Assembly (NCBI RefSeq): GCF_029266855.1
Contig: NZ_JAQSWB010000003.1
Location: forward strand, 186,001-250,000
DNA: 64,000 bases
DNA from: Fluviicola sp.
Lineage (GTDB): Bacteria > Bacteroidota > Bacteroidia > Flavobacteriales_D > Crocinitomicaceae
Reading direction: 5' to 3'
Numbering within the stretch: position 1 is the first letter of the stretch; each line of letters begins with the position of its first letter. This document shows positions 27,780-37,150 of the stretch, one piece after another. The translations under genes were made by a program, and so were the position numbers. Under the pieces are notes generated by a model. That model made no database searches and was not told the origin of the DNA. It worked only from the letters and a program-made list of their open reading frames with translations.

Positions 27780-28586
27780 TTATTTACTGAAACTGTTTAC
27801 TTCAATTCCTCCGAACATACAGGTTCCTCTGAGTACCATGACTTTGGTTTGTTCACCGGCATCTCTTTGGTACTGTGGGCGTTTATCTTCGAATGATCCA
27901 AAGATGCTGGCAACTTCAGAAATTACTTCCCAGTTATTGGGGATCGTTAAAGTTGTTCCGCCGAAAACATTGGTTACATCAACTACGATCCGATCCTGAA
28001 AGTCTGCCTGCGAGAGATTTACGTCGGTTCCGCCGAAGAAAGAAACGATGTCAGCACCTTTGAAATTCTTGCTTACGACCGTTTTTGTAATGCCGCCAAA
28101 AAAGCTGACACTGTCGATGAAATCTTCTTCGTTCACATTGTAAGCGGCATAACCTCTTTTATGAGCTTCGTGGATGTGTTTCCAGTTTTCCTTTGAAAAT
28201 CGCTGTCTTCTTTTGTTCTGTCCGCATTTCCTGTTTTTTGAAAAAACAATAAACAGACCGATGAGGATTAGTGCGATCGGGAAAATAATTTTGCCATTAA
28301 TTAAATTCGGATACCATTCTGCCAAAAGGAAAAGTTTACCAACAATGATAAGCAGGTATCCATGAAATTTTCTGAATTTGTGTTTGATCAGTACAATGAT
28401 CCCGATTACGATAAGGATCATTTGCCAGCTAAGTAAGTAAGATGGGATTTCGTAACCCAATTGTTTCAATAAGTAAACTACTCCAAAGAAAACAATGGCT
28501 AATCCACCTGCAATTTTTCCGCGACGATGACTTTTTTGTGCTTTTAAAATTTCGTGTTCGATTTCCGTGCGAATATCTGTTTCCAT
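27780..28586 (-). CDS. LiaF-like / cell-wall-active antibiotics response-type membrane protein
   Basis: N-terminal TM bundle plus repeated 'FFGG...VFGGTTLTIPNNWEV...MFGGIEV' C-terminal pattern. Confidence 0.8.
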   Translation of the reverse strand: METDIRTEIEHEILKAQKSHRRGKIAGGLAIVFFGVVYLLKQLGYEIPSYLLSWQMILIVIGIIVLIKHKFRKFHGYLLIIVGKLFLLAEWYPNLINGKIIFPIALILIGLFIVFSKNRKCGQNKRRQRFSKENWKHIHEAHKRGYAAYNVNEEDFIDSVSFFGGITKTVVSKNFKGADIVSFFGGTDVNLSQADFQDRIVVDVTNVFGGTTLTIPNNWEVISEVASIFGSFEDKRPQYQRDAGEQTKVMVLRGTCMFGGIEVNSFSK

Positions 28587-28669
28587 AATCTGAAAGATTT
28601 ATGCAGCAAAGTTAAGAGACTAATCAGGAGTTGAATAATCAAAATCGGTCAACGGTGGACGAAAATCGG

Positions 28670-29284
28670 TTAACGCATGTATTTCCAGTCTTTTGATTTT
28701 CCTTCGAGCAGGTTTTCAAGGGTTTGCTGTAACCTTCGCTGCCTGGTTTCTTCCCGTTTAGCTTCAGTTATCCAATTGATGTATTCTCTTTGGTGGGAAG
28801 GTGGAAAGGAATCAAATGACGTTTTGGCTTTGGGATTTTTTTCGAGTAGTTCGACTAATTCCGAAGGAATTTCTGCAAGCGGTTTTTTAAACTTCGGATT
28901 TAGTTCACGGGGTATTGCTCCCTGCTCAATTAAGGACATTGCTTCCAATATATAAGCACCCAAATGTTCGCGTTTTGGCAGATCATCCAGTGAGGTGATC
29001 TTTCCCAGGCTACCCATTCCTCCTTCTGTAGAACGTTTGAAAATCCCATGCGGATCACTCATCTGAGAATGAAGCCAGAACCCGAAGGAACAGTGTTCTT
29101 TAAAAGAAGCTGTACTGCACAGGTTTTTACCGCGGTACATAAAATAGGGCATGCTCCATTTCATTCCTTCTTCAACATCGGGGCAGAAATCATGAACCAA
29201 TTCCCTCAGGTAATTCATGATCGGTTGTGCAAAATCCGCTGATTTTGAAATGTATCGGGTTATTCTTTCATCGCGCCGTTTCAT
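28670..29284 (-). CDS. YdeI/OmpD-associated family protein (DUF1801 + YdeI-type C-term)
   Basis: 'EEGMKWSMPYFMYRGKNLCSTASFKEHCSFGFW' and 'SFPPSHQREYINWITEAKREETRQRRL'. Confidence 0.85.
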   Translation of the reverse strand: MKRRDERITRYISKSADFAQPIMNYLRELVHDFCPDVEEGMKWSMPYFMYRGKNLCSTASFKEHCSFGFWLHSQMSDPHGIFKRSTEGGMGSLGKITSLDDLPKREHLGAYILEAMSLIEQGAIPRELNPKFKKPLAEIPSELVELLEKNPKAKTSFDSFPPSHQREYINWITEAKREETRQRRLQQTLENLLEGKSKDWKYMR

Positions 29285-29687
29285 TCGTGTCCTTTTTTCG
29301 AATTAAAAAATAAGCAAGGTAACCTATCGGGATAAATACCAGGAAACTGGTGATCCACATCCATTTCGGGTGCGGGAATATGAACAATTGAATAAGTGTC
29401 AGAGCGTTCAGAACACCAACCACTGCAAGCATGGGCTTTGGAGAATTTCTTCCTGAAATGTAAGTGCTGACAATTGCGGCAACGAAAGCGGAAATGATCC
29501 AGTTGATAACAACCGTCACCTTGGAACCTAAGGAAACATCATTTTCGATATAATCAGCCATTAAGGTATGGTCTGTGGGGACCGGTGTTTCTACCGGGAA
29601 AACATACGTTGACAAAGCCTCACCAAGAGCTATGAATAATCCTCCGATAATAATTCCTGTTACAATTGCTAGTGTTCTTCGTTTCAT
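29268..29687 (-). CDS. hypothetical four-TM membrane protein
   Basis: MKRRTLAIVTGIIIGGLFIALGEAL...; preferred ATG 29687 inside ORF 29268..29750. Confidence 0.65.
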   Translation of the reverse strand: MKRRTLAIVTGIIIGGLFIALGEALSTYVFPVETPVPTDHTLMADYIENDVSLGSKVTVVINWIISAFVAAIVSTYISGRNSPKPMLAVVGVLNALTLIQLFIFPHPKWMWITSFLVFIPIGYLAYFLIRKKDTNETAR

Positions 29688-29729
29688 GATTCGATTCTTT
29701 GTAGTAAATATAAGAAAAAGCGACAGCTT

Positions 29730-29985
29730 TTGAAGACTGAGATACGACAAACGTCAGTGCGGAAGTATCGATGGATAAGCGCTAGTCCGCCGCGACGAAA
29801 AGACCAAAATTACGATCCCGGACGTCCGGGATCAGTGCGGAAATAATTTAGGCGCGCTAGTTCGTTAAAACGCGAATTCTATAACTTTTGAAGACCAAAT
29901 CACGATCCGTCAGCTGACGGATTAGTGCCGAAGTGTCGAGGGATAAGCGATCAACCGGGCCTAATCGCTGGCATCACTATTGTAA
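29730..29985. repeat. intergenic degenerate repeat cluster with palindromic cores
   Basis: Repeated 'gaagac...acgatc[palindrome]gatcagtgcggaagt..cg..ggataagcg' blocks including ccgtcagctgacgg and gatcccggacgtccgggatc. Confidence 0.6.
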
Positions 29986-30070
29986 GAATAAAATTTAAAG
30001 ATAAATTTGAAAAGGGTTCTTAGTATTTTGTACCCGAATTAATTTTTAGCGTTAGAACAAAAACTGAAAA

Positions 30071-30715
30071 ATGATCAAGCTGTATTTTATTGCCGTCCTC
30101 TTATTTGTGTGCGCATGTACCTATAACCAGGCGCAAACCGCTCAACTAAATGCCAGTGAACCCCAAGAGATGCCTGTTGAATCTGATTATGATTCAAGCC
30201 GTTTTTTGCAGGTGCTGCCGCGACAGATCGAATCGCTTAAGAATTATATCAAAAGTAAAGGGTCGGTCTATTCGAACCGGAAGGCCATTTTGATCGATAT
30301 GAAGATTCCATCCAACTATTATCGTTTGTTTGTAGTGGATTTAAAAACCAATAAAGTGATTTCCAAAGGACTTTGTGCACATGGTTCGGGATCGGAAATT
30401 GCCGGTACAGATTCTCTCCAGTTCAGCAATATTCCGAATTCCTATATGACTTCGCTTGGTTTGTATAAGATCGGCAGTTCATACCAGGGTAGTTTTGGAA
30501 AATCGTATAAGCTGGCAGGATTGGAGAAATCAAATGATAAAGCAGCGGCAAGAGCAATTGTACTGCACCGGTATAGCTGTGTTCCAGATGAAGAACAGTA
30601 TTATCCTATCTGCAACAGTTTGGGTTGTGCCATGTTATCGGAGAATTATTTCGAAGAGTTGATCCCGATTATTGATAACGAACCGAAACCAATGATTATG
30701 AAGATTTATTATTAA
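30071..30715 (+). CDS. murein L,D-transpeptidase catalytic-domain family protein
   Basis: 'YYRLFVVDLKTNKVISKGLCAHGSGS', 'AIVLHRYSCVPDEEQYYPICNSLGCAMLSENYFEELIPII'; lipoprotein-like N-terminus. Confidence 0.82.
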   Translation: MIKLYFIAVLLFVCACTYNQAQTAQLNASEPQEMPVESDYDSSRFLQVLPRQIESLKNYIKSKGSVYSNRKAILIDMKIPSNYYRLFVVDLKTNKVISKGLCAHGSGSEIAGTDSLQFSNIPNSYMTSLGLYKIGSSYQGSFGKSYKLAGLEKSNDKAAARAIVLHRYSCVPDEEQYYPICNSLGCAMLSENYFEELIPIIDNEPKPMIMKIYY

Positions 30716-30732
30716 TTACGAATGATAATTAA

Positions 30733-31494
30733 TTAGATCTTCTTTAACGTTTCCTTAATTTCCTTCATAAAGTCCGAAGCGAATACAAAATCATTGATTT
30801 CCGGGTTATCAGTCGTAATGATGGATTTACGGTCTCCCTGCCACCAGTTTTGGCCCTGATTAATGAAAGTTACGTTGTCACCGATTTCGATTACAGAATT
30901 CATATCATGAGTGATCACAATGGTTGTGATATCGTATTCGTAGGTGATTTCACGGATCAGGTTATCAATAAGAATGGAGGTTTGAGGATCTAAACCCGAA
31001 TTCGGCTCATCACAGAATAAATATTTCGGGTTCATGGAAATTGCACGGGCAATAGCAATCCGTTTCTGCATTCCCCCGGAGCATTCTGCCGGATACAAAC
31101 CGTTTTTACCAGTAAGGTTTACCCGTTCCAGGCAAAAATCCACGCGTTCCTGCATTTCCTTCTTGCTCATTTTGGTAAACATGGTCAAGGGAAACTTAAT
31201 ATTCTGTTCAACGGTCATGGAGTCAAAAAGTGCTGAACCCTGGAAAAGCATCCCGATTTCCTGTCTGATCTCCTTGCGTTGTAGGCGGTCCATTTTTGTA
31301 AAATCTCTTTCGTCGTAGAGAATCTGTCCGGAATCTACTTCATGCAGACCCACAATACATTTTGCAAGTACGGATTTCCCGGATCCGGATTGACCGATGA
31401 TGAGGTTTACTTTTCCCTTCTCAAAGGTTGCGCTGACATCTTTCAGGATTTGGTTATCACCAAAAGTTTTATTGACATTGATAACTTCGATCAT
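30733..31494 (-). CDS. ABC transporter ATP-binding protein, MlaF-like
   Basis: 'GQSGSGKSVLAKCIVG', 'ECSGGMQKRIAIARAI', 'LFCDEPNSGLDPQTS'. Confidence 0.94.
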   Translation of the reverse strand: MIEVINVNKTFGDNQILKDVSATFEKGKVNLIIGQSGSGKSVLAKCIVGLHEVDSGQILYDERDFTKMDRLQRKEIRQEIGMLFQGSALFDSMTVEQNIKFPLTMFTKMSKKEMQERVDFCLERVNLTGKNGLYPAECSGGMQKRIAIARAISMNPKYLFCDEPNSGLDPQTSILIDNLIREITYEYDITTIVITHDMNSVIEIGDNVTFINQGQNWWQGDRKSIITTDNPEINDFVFASDFMKEIKETLKKI

Positions 31495-32234
31495 TACAGC
31501 AAGAACATTTGGGTTAGGAAGAAATTCGCGATCAAAATCGCAACACTTGCACTTACTACAGCTTCTGTAGAAGATTTACCCACGTCCAAAGATCCGCCTT
31601 TGGTGTAATAACCTTTGAAAGACGCGATGGAAGTGATTAAGAATGCAAAGACAACCGTTTTAGTCAAAGCGTAAACAATATCACTGTCTCTATAAAAGAA
31701 ACGAATCCCGTAAATGTATGTTTCAGTTGATGAAAGTCCGGATAGTTTCAGGGATAACCAGCCTCCGATCAAACTTAAACCGATAGAGAAAATAATCAAT
31801 ACCGGAAAGAAGATCATTGCAGAAGTTACTTTTGGAAGAACCAGGTAACTTAAGGAATTTACGCCCATGATTTCCAGGGCATCAATTTGTTCCGTAACCC
31901 GCATGGTTCCTACTTCAGATGCAATATTCGAACCCACTTTTCCTGCCAGGATCAGGGAGATAATAGTTGGTGAGAACTCTAAGATGGTAGAAGAACGGGT
32001 GATATATCCGACGGTATATGCCGGAAGAAGCGGGTTGTCCATATTCGAAGCAGTCTGCAATGCAATTACAGCTCCCATAAACGCAGACATCAATGCAACA
32101 ATTGGAATAGATTTTACTCCAATCAATTCCATCTCTTCAAAAAACCGTCTACGGAATATTTTCCATTTTTCTGGCTTAGAAAACACGATGTACATCATCA
32201 TGAAATACTTGCCAATGTTTTGTATTATCCCCAT
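31494..32234 (-). CDS. MlaE-family ABC transporter permease
   Basis: 'SNIASEVGTMRVTEQIDALEIMGVNSLSYLVLPK'. Confidence 0.95.
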   Translation of the reverse strand: MGIIQNIGKYFMMMYIVFSKPEKWKIFRRRFFEEMELIGVKSIPIVALMSAFMGAVIALQTASNMDNPLLPAYTVGYITRSSTILEFSPTIISLILAGKVGSNIASEVGTMRVTEQIDALEIMGVNSLSYLVLPKVTSAMIFFPVLIIFSIGLSLIGGWLSLKLSGLSSTETYIYGIRFFYRDSDIVYALTKTVVFAFLITSIASFKGYYTKGGSLDVGKSSTEAVVSASVAILIANFFLTQMFLL

Positions 32235-32383
32235 TTCGGATATAAAGTTAAAAGAAATATGTTTTCAAGCGAATTCAAAATGCAAAATGTAGAATTCAAA
32301 ATTTTCAGTTGTTCACTTTTGAATGTTCTTTTTGAATTTTACCTTTTGAATTTTGCATTAAAAAATGCCGTTTCTTTGTAGCG

Positions 32384-33031
32384 TTGGAAGCAAAATTGAC
32401 AAAAAAAGAAAAGTATATTCAGCAGCTGAAAGCCTATTTGCCAAGTGGTTTCGAGGTAATGGTGGCGGATTTGCTGCTTAGTCATCCCGTGCGTTTTGCA
32501 ATTACCAATCCGAGAACCACCAAACTGGGTGATTACCGGGCTCCGCAGCAGGGAGAAACCTTTCATCGGATTTCGGTAAATGGAAATTTAAATCCGTACA
32601 ATTTTTTGATTACAACCCTGCATGAGTTTGCGCATTTGCGTGTGTACATCCAATTCGGATTCCGGATCAAACCACATGGTGAGGAATGGAAAGCTGAATT
32701 CCGGAGCTTATTGTGGCCGGCCATTCAGACAGGGTTACTTCCCAAGGATATTGAGATTGCCCTGATGACCAGTTTAACCAATATGAAAGCGTCTTCCTGC
32801 ACGGATACACAATTGTCGCGTGTTTTGAGACAATACGACAAACGCGAGGGCGGGGAGATAATTCTTGAAGAGATTCCAAAAAATGCTACTTTTGTTTTGC
32901 AGGGAAAAACCTTTGTGAAAGGAGAGTTAAGACGTACACGCTTTTTATGTACCGAAGTGCCTTCGAAACGTCAGTTTTTAATTCATTCTCTTGCTACTGT
33001 TCAACTTTTAGAAAACATACATGAAAGATAA
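32384..33031 (+). CDS. SprT-like zinc metallopeptidase-domain protein
   Basis: 'TTLHEFAHLRVYIQFGFRIKPHGEEWKAEFRSLL' (HExxH variant HEFAH); TTG start. Confidence 0.85.
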   Translation: MEAKLTKKEKYIQQLKAYLPSGFEVMVADLLLSHPVRFAITNPRTTKLGDYRAPQQGETFHRISVNGNLNPYNFLITTLHEFAHLRVYIQFGFRIKPHGEEWKAEFRSLLWPAIQTGLLPKDIEIALMTSLTNMKASSCTDTQLSRVLRQYDKREGGEIILEEIPKNATFVLQGKTFVKGELRRTRFLCTEVPSKRQFLIHSLATVQLLENIHER

Positions 33032-34109
33032 TTATTGCGTTATCATGGCTGGTGGAATCGGAAGCCGGTTCTGGCCTATGTCAACTGTTCAACGTCCGAA
33101 GCAATTTTTAGATGTCCTGGGAATAGGTAAATCATTGTTGAGAATGACCTTCGAACGCTTATTGCATATTGCCCCGGCTGAAAACATCTATATTGTTACC
33201 AATGCAAATTACTTTTCTTTGGTGAAAGAACAGCTTCCCGAGTTAAGCGACGGTCAAATTCTGACTGAACCGGAAAGAAAGAATACTGCTCCATGCATTA
33301 CTTACGCCGCCGCCAAAATATATGCGATCAACCCAAATGCAACCTTGGTTGTAGCACCTTCCGATCATTTGATCCTGAAAGAAGATAAATTCACCGAAAT
33401 AGTGAATACGGCTATTGCAACTGCTAATGAAAATGATCGTTTGGTTACTTTGGGAATCAAACCTACGCGCCCCGATACGGGTTACGGCTACATCGAATTC
33501 GTTGAGGACGGGGATATTCTTCCGGGCCAGGTGAAAGATGTGAAGCATTTTACCGAGAAGCCGAATCGCGAATTGGCTGAGATTTTCCTTAGAAGCGGAA
33601 ATTATTACTGGAACTCCGGAATCTTTATCTGGAGAGCAAAAACAATTCTAAATGCTCTGGAGAAATTCAAACCGGAATTGTTCCATTTGTTCACGGATGA
33701 ATCTGCCAAGTATAACACTCCGGAAGAACAGGCCTATGTGAATGCTTCATTTGCTGCCTGCGAAGATATTTCGATCGACTTTGCAGTAATGGAAAATGCG
33801 AAGAACGTAGATGTAGTATTGTCAAATTTCGATTGGTCCGATTTGGGAACCTGGGGAAGTTTGTATTCGCATCTTGAAAAGGATTACAACGGGAATGCTG
33901 TTATCGGGGACAATGTACATATGATCAACTCTGAAAATTGCATTGTAAACTTGCCAAACGATAAATTGGCTTTGATCCAGGGCCTGGAGAATTATATCAT
34001 TGTCGAATCGGACAATATGTTAATGATCCTGAATCAGCACGATGAACAGAACTTAAAGAAATACATGGCTCCGATGGAAGAATCGAGCCCGGCATTTTTT
34101 CCGAAATAA
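33021..34109 (+). CDS. manC: mannose-1-phosphate guanylyltransferase
   Basis: 'CVIMAGGIGSRFWPMSTVQRPKQFLDVLG', 'FTEKPNRELAEIFLRSGNYYWNSGIFIWRA'. Confidence 0.95.
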   Translation: MKDNYCVIMAGGIGSRFWPMSTVQRPKQFLDVLGIGKSLLRMTFERLLHIAPAENIYIVTNANYFSLVKEQLPELSDGQILTEPERKNTAPCITYAAAKIYAINPNATLVVAPSDHLILKEDKFTEIVNTAIATANENDRLVTLGIKPTRPDTGYGYIEFVEDGDILPGQVKDVKHFTEKPNRELAEIFLRSGNYYWNSGIFIWRAKTILNALEKFKPELFHLFTDESAKYNTPEEQAYVNASFAACEDISIDFAVMENAKNVDVVLSNFDWSDLGTWGSLYSHLEKDYNGNAVIGDNVHMINSENCIVNLPNDKLALIQGLENYIIVESDNMLMILNQHDEQNLKKYMAPMEESSPAFFPK

Positions 34110-34117
34110 TTTTAATG

Positions 34118-34163
34118 AAAAAACACGTAGGGCCGAGATTAATCTCGGCCCTACGTGTTTTTT
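34118..34163. terminator. 46-bp perfect palindrome / bidirectional terminator
   Basis: aaaaaacacgtagggccgagatt|aatctcggccctacgtgtttttt, between convergent genes. Confidence 0.85.
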
Positions 34164-34175
34164 GTAAAGGTTGGT

Positions 34176-34889
34176 TTACGGTCTGTTATTGTATTCGCGA
34201 AGTAAGTCGAAATAGCTTAAAGTTTCCATCACTACTACTCCGCCTGTGGTGTCTCCGTATTTTGCAGGAATTGCTCCTGAATAAACCATCACATATCCCA
34301 ATGCTGCACTCGGTACATTCTGAACATCATTCATTTTTACTCCGTCGATGTAGTTGATCACGTCTCCTTTTCTTGCTCCGCGGAAGATCAGTTGTCCGTC
34401 ATCAGATAGTTTTACATCAGAAGAAATAGAAGTGATCATTTGTTTTGCATCAAATTTATTTGCCATGTGTTTGATGTCTTTCGCTGTTAGTTTAATTTCA
34501 GGAGTTACACCTAATCTTAAACTTGGAAGCCCAGCATAGATGACCGGTCCACCAGTAATTTCATTAACTTTTGTCTGAACTACAACTCCGGTATTTCCAT
34601 AACCATCGGGAGCCACATCTACCATATCCGGAGCAATAGTTGTGTCACCTTCCGCCGTAATAAAAAATACTTTATAGCTTCCTGCCGGAATAGCAGAGAT
34701 CCGAAAGCGACCTTCTTCATTGGTGTTTGCCCCGAAAACCTGTTCACCTCTTGTGGTGACAACCCGAGCACCGTAAACCCCTTCTTTTTTGTCTGCGTCT
34801 ACAAACGTTCCGATAATATCTCCAAATGTGTTTTGTGCGAAAGTTATTCCTGTAAGAAATAAGGTTGCGATAAATGTGATTGTTTTCAT
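34176..34889 (-). CDS. carboxypeptidase-regulatory-like + TonB plug-like domain protein without barrel
   Basis: Signal peptide, 'DIIGTFVDADKKEGVYGARVVTTRGEQVFGANTNEEGRFRISAIPAGSYKVFF', then plug-like 'IRFRGARKGDVINYIDGVKMNDVQNVPSAALGYVMVYSGAIPAKYGDTTGGVVVMET'. Confidence 0.75.
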   Translation of the reverse strand: MKTITFIATLFLTGITFAQNTFGDIIGTFVDADKKEGVYGARVVTTRGEQVFGANTNEEGRFRISAIPAGSYKVFFITAEGDTTIAPDMVDVAPDGYGNTGVVVQTKVNEITGGPVIYAGLPSLRLGVTPEIKLTAKDIKHMANKFDAKQMITSISSDVKLSDDGQLIFRGARKGDVINYIDGVKMNDVQNVPSAALGYVMVYSGAIPAKYGDTTGGVVVMETLSYFDLLREYNNRP

Positions 34890-34972
34890 GATCTAAATAT
34901 TAATTGATTTCTATAGAGATACAGGAGTTATAGAAATTCCATAAATGAACATGAAAAAAATAAAATGGGTGT

Positions 34973-35014
34973 AAACATGTAGGGGACGCGATTAATCGCG
35001 TCCCCTACATGTTT
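34973..35014. terminator. 42-bp perfect palindrome / terminator-like repeat
   Basis: aaacatgtaggggacgcgatt|aatcgcgtcccctacatgttt, T-run on both strands. Confidence 0.8.
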
Positions 35015-35031
35015 TTTATTTCTTCTAAGGA

Positions 35032-35634
35032 TTACAATGATTCTGCAACCACTTCTTTAACATCCGGTAAATGCTGTTTCAATAAGTTTTCGATTCCACC
35101 TTTCAATGTTGCCGTACTGGAAGGACAACCTGAACAAGCACCGCGAAGCGCAACAGTTACAGTTCCTTCTTCAAATCCTACGAAATCGATTGCGCCGCCA
35201 TCACCTTCTACTGCCGGACGAACATATTCATCCAATAGAGAACGGATCGCATCATCGTATTCTGACGGGGCGTATTCTTTGGCTGGTTTTGCATCGTCAC
35301 CGCTTGCTTTTGGTTTTGCAACAGGCATTTGAATTAAAATGTCTTTTCCTTCAACGATCCAGTTTTTAATGAACTCGCGTAGTTCCATCGTTACGAAATC
35401 CCACGAAATCGTATCGTTTTTAGCAACGGTCACAAAATTTGCCGTGATGAAAACGGTTTTAACGAATGGAAAATGAAATAATTCTTCTGCTAATGGTGAA
35501 TATCCTTTGGCTTCTGCGCCGGAATGAAATTCAACCGACTCCCCGTTAATAAGCAAATATTTGTTTGCTACGAATTTCATCGTGTTTGGATTGGGGGTCA
35601 TTTCAACGTATACTGTAACTGGAACTGATGTCAT
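35032..35634 (-). CDS. NifU/Nfu-type Fe-S scaffold protein
   Basis: 'TPNPNTMKFVANKYL' Nfu N-domain; 'FVGFEEGTVTVALRGACSGCPSSTATLKGGIENLLKQHLP' CxxC NifU domain; start MTSVPV. Confidence 0.95.
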   Translation of the reverse strand: MTSVPVTVYVEMTPNPNTMKFVANKYLLINGESVEFHSGAEAKGYSPLAEELFHFPFVKTVFITANFVTVAKNDTISWDFVTMELREFIKNWIVEGKDILIQMPVAKPKASGDDAKPAKEYAPSEYDDAIRSLLDEYVRPAVEGDGGAIDFVGFEEGTVTVALRGACSGCPSSTATLKGGIENLLKQHLPDVKEVVAESL

Positions 35635-35780
35635 GATGTTTGTCTGTTTATTTTTACAAAGATAGTTCAAATTGAAAATGTAGAATTGAAAATTGAAAAG
35701 GGAATGAAATAAGTTAGAAAGTTTAACAAGCAATAGTCATTTTTTGATGAAAACCGAACGTTCATTTTTTCAATTTTCAA

Positions 35781-36653
35781 TTATTCCGAAGGTTCCACAT
35801 GCACCAAAACATCTTCGATCTCAGGGATTTCATCCATTAAGTATTTTTTCAGATTGTGAGAGATAGTATGTCCTTCGTGAACACTTAGTTTTCCATCAAC
35901 ATGAATGTGCAGATCTACCCAATAGCGCATTCCGGATTTTCGAACCCAGCACTTTTCAGTTGTATGGATTCCATCAACTTCTTTTGCTTTCTCACGGATT
36001 ACCGAAATAAATTCATCATGAACGTGTTCGTCCATGATTTCTCCCAATGCGGGCCGGAATATTTTGTAAGCATTGTAAAATATGATCAATGATGCAACCA
36101 GGGCTGCCCAATCGTCGGCTTGTGCCCAGGTGTCTCCCATGTAAACCGCAATTGCGATTCCGACAAAAGCACAGGCAGAAGTAATTGCGTCGCTTCGGTG
36201 ATGCCATGCGTCAGCCTGTAATGAAGTGCTTCCTACTTCTTTCCCCGATTTGGAAACGAAGCGAAAGAATAATTCCTTGACAATAATGATTCCCCCAATA
36301 AACCAAAGTGTGTAAGAAGCTGGCGCTTTGTGAGGAGTTTGTATGTTGTGAATACTTTCAATAATAATCAATGTGGCAGAAGCGACCAGGAATCCCACGA
36401 CCACAAAGGTGATTAAGGGTTCTACTTTTCCGTGTCCGTATGGATGATTTTCATCCGGTGGTCGTCTTGCATAACGAAAACCCACAATTACCAAAGCAGA
36501 AGCAAAAACATCGCCTGTGGATTCGATCGCATCGGCAATTAAAGCATAAGAATTACCGAAATAGCCGACCAAACCCTTTACAATGGCCATAATGAAATTG
36601 CCAACTAAACTGAACCAGGCAGTTTTTTCTGCTTTTTCGTGGTTAACACTCAT
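35781..36653 (-). CDS. cation diffusion facilitator transporter
   Basis: 'ALIADAIESTGDVFASALVIVG', 'HPYGHGKVEPL', 'ADAWHHRSDAITS'. Confidence 0.95.
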   Translation of the reverse strand: MSVNHEKAEKTAWFSLVGNFIMAIVKGLVGYFGNSYALIADAIESTGDVFASALVIVGFRYARRPPDENHPYGHGKVEPLITFVVVGFLVASATLIIIESIHNIQTPHKAPASYTLWFIGGIIIVKELFFRFVSKSGKEVGSTSLQADAWHHRSDAITSACAFVGIAIAVYMGDTWAQADDWAALVASLIIFYNAYKIFRPALGEIMDEHVHDEFISVIREKAKEVDGIHTTEKCWVRKSGMRYWVDLHIHVDGKLSVHEGHTISHNLKKYLMDEIPEIEDVLVHVEPSE

Positions 36654-37045
36654 TTCTCAGAGTCTTTGCAGTTCTTACAAATTCCGGAAATAGTAAAAAA
36701 GCTCTCTTCTGACTGAAATCCTCCGGGAAGAGCAAAGGAAGGAATCACCTGGTCAAGGCAGGTCAGTTCACCGCAAATTCTGCAGCTGAAATGAATGTGC
36801 TCATGATCGTGCTGATGATTGTGATTACAGGAATTGCAGGCAGCGTAATTTACAACGCCATTTACATTGACGATTTTGTGAATTAAACCGTCATCCAGTA
36901 AGCGATCCAATACCCTGTAAATAGTCACCCGGTCGCACAAGCCATTCAATTTGTGCTGGATAGCAGGTTGAGACAACGCCACGTTTGAATCGTTAATGAG
37001 TTCCAGAATAGCACTTCTGGCTGCTGTGTTTCTTGTTGTCTTCAT
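36650..37045 (-). CDS. Fur-family metalloregulator
   Basis: 'VTIYRVLDRLLDDGLIHKIVNVNGVVNYAAC...HEHIHFSCRICGELTCL'; preferred ATG 37045. Confidence 0.93.
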   Translation of the reverse strand: MKTTRNTAARSAILELINDSNVALSQPAIQHKLNGLCDRVTIYRVLDRLLDDGLIHKIVNVNGVVNYAACNSCNHNHQHDHEHIHFSCRICGELTCLDQVIPSFALPGGFQSEESFFTISGICKNCKDSEK

Positions 37046-37062
37046 TTTGAATTTCAGGATAA

Positions 37063-37070
37063 CAAAAGTA
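37063..37070 (-). promoter_or_regulatory. -7 element of fur-like gene
   Basis: TACTTTTG (TAnnTTTG) on minus strand upstream of ATG 37045. Confidence 0.4.
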
Positions 37071-37136
37071 CGAAGTTTAATCCTTGGCATTTCAAGTTAA
37101 TTGTTTTTTATGAATTTATCCGTACTTCTTTTTTCG

Positions 37137-37144
37137 TACTTTTG
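37137..37144 (+). promoter_or_regulatory. -7 element of divergent metal-locus operon
   Basis: TACTTTTG (TAnnTTTG) immediately upstream of ATG 37151. Confidence 0.4.
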
Positions 37145-37150
37145 ATTTCG

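Noticed and set aside
32339-32566. 75-aa minus-strand ORF
   Set aside because: Overlaps the SprT-like CDS start and simple repeats; no supporting features
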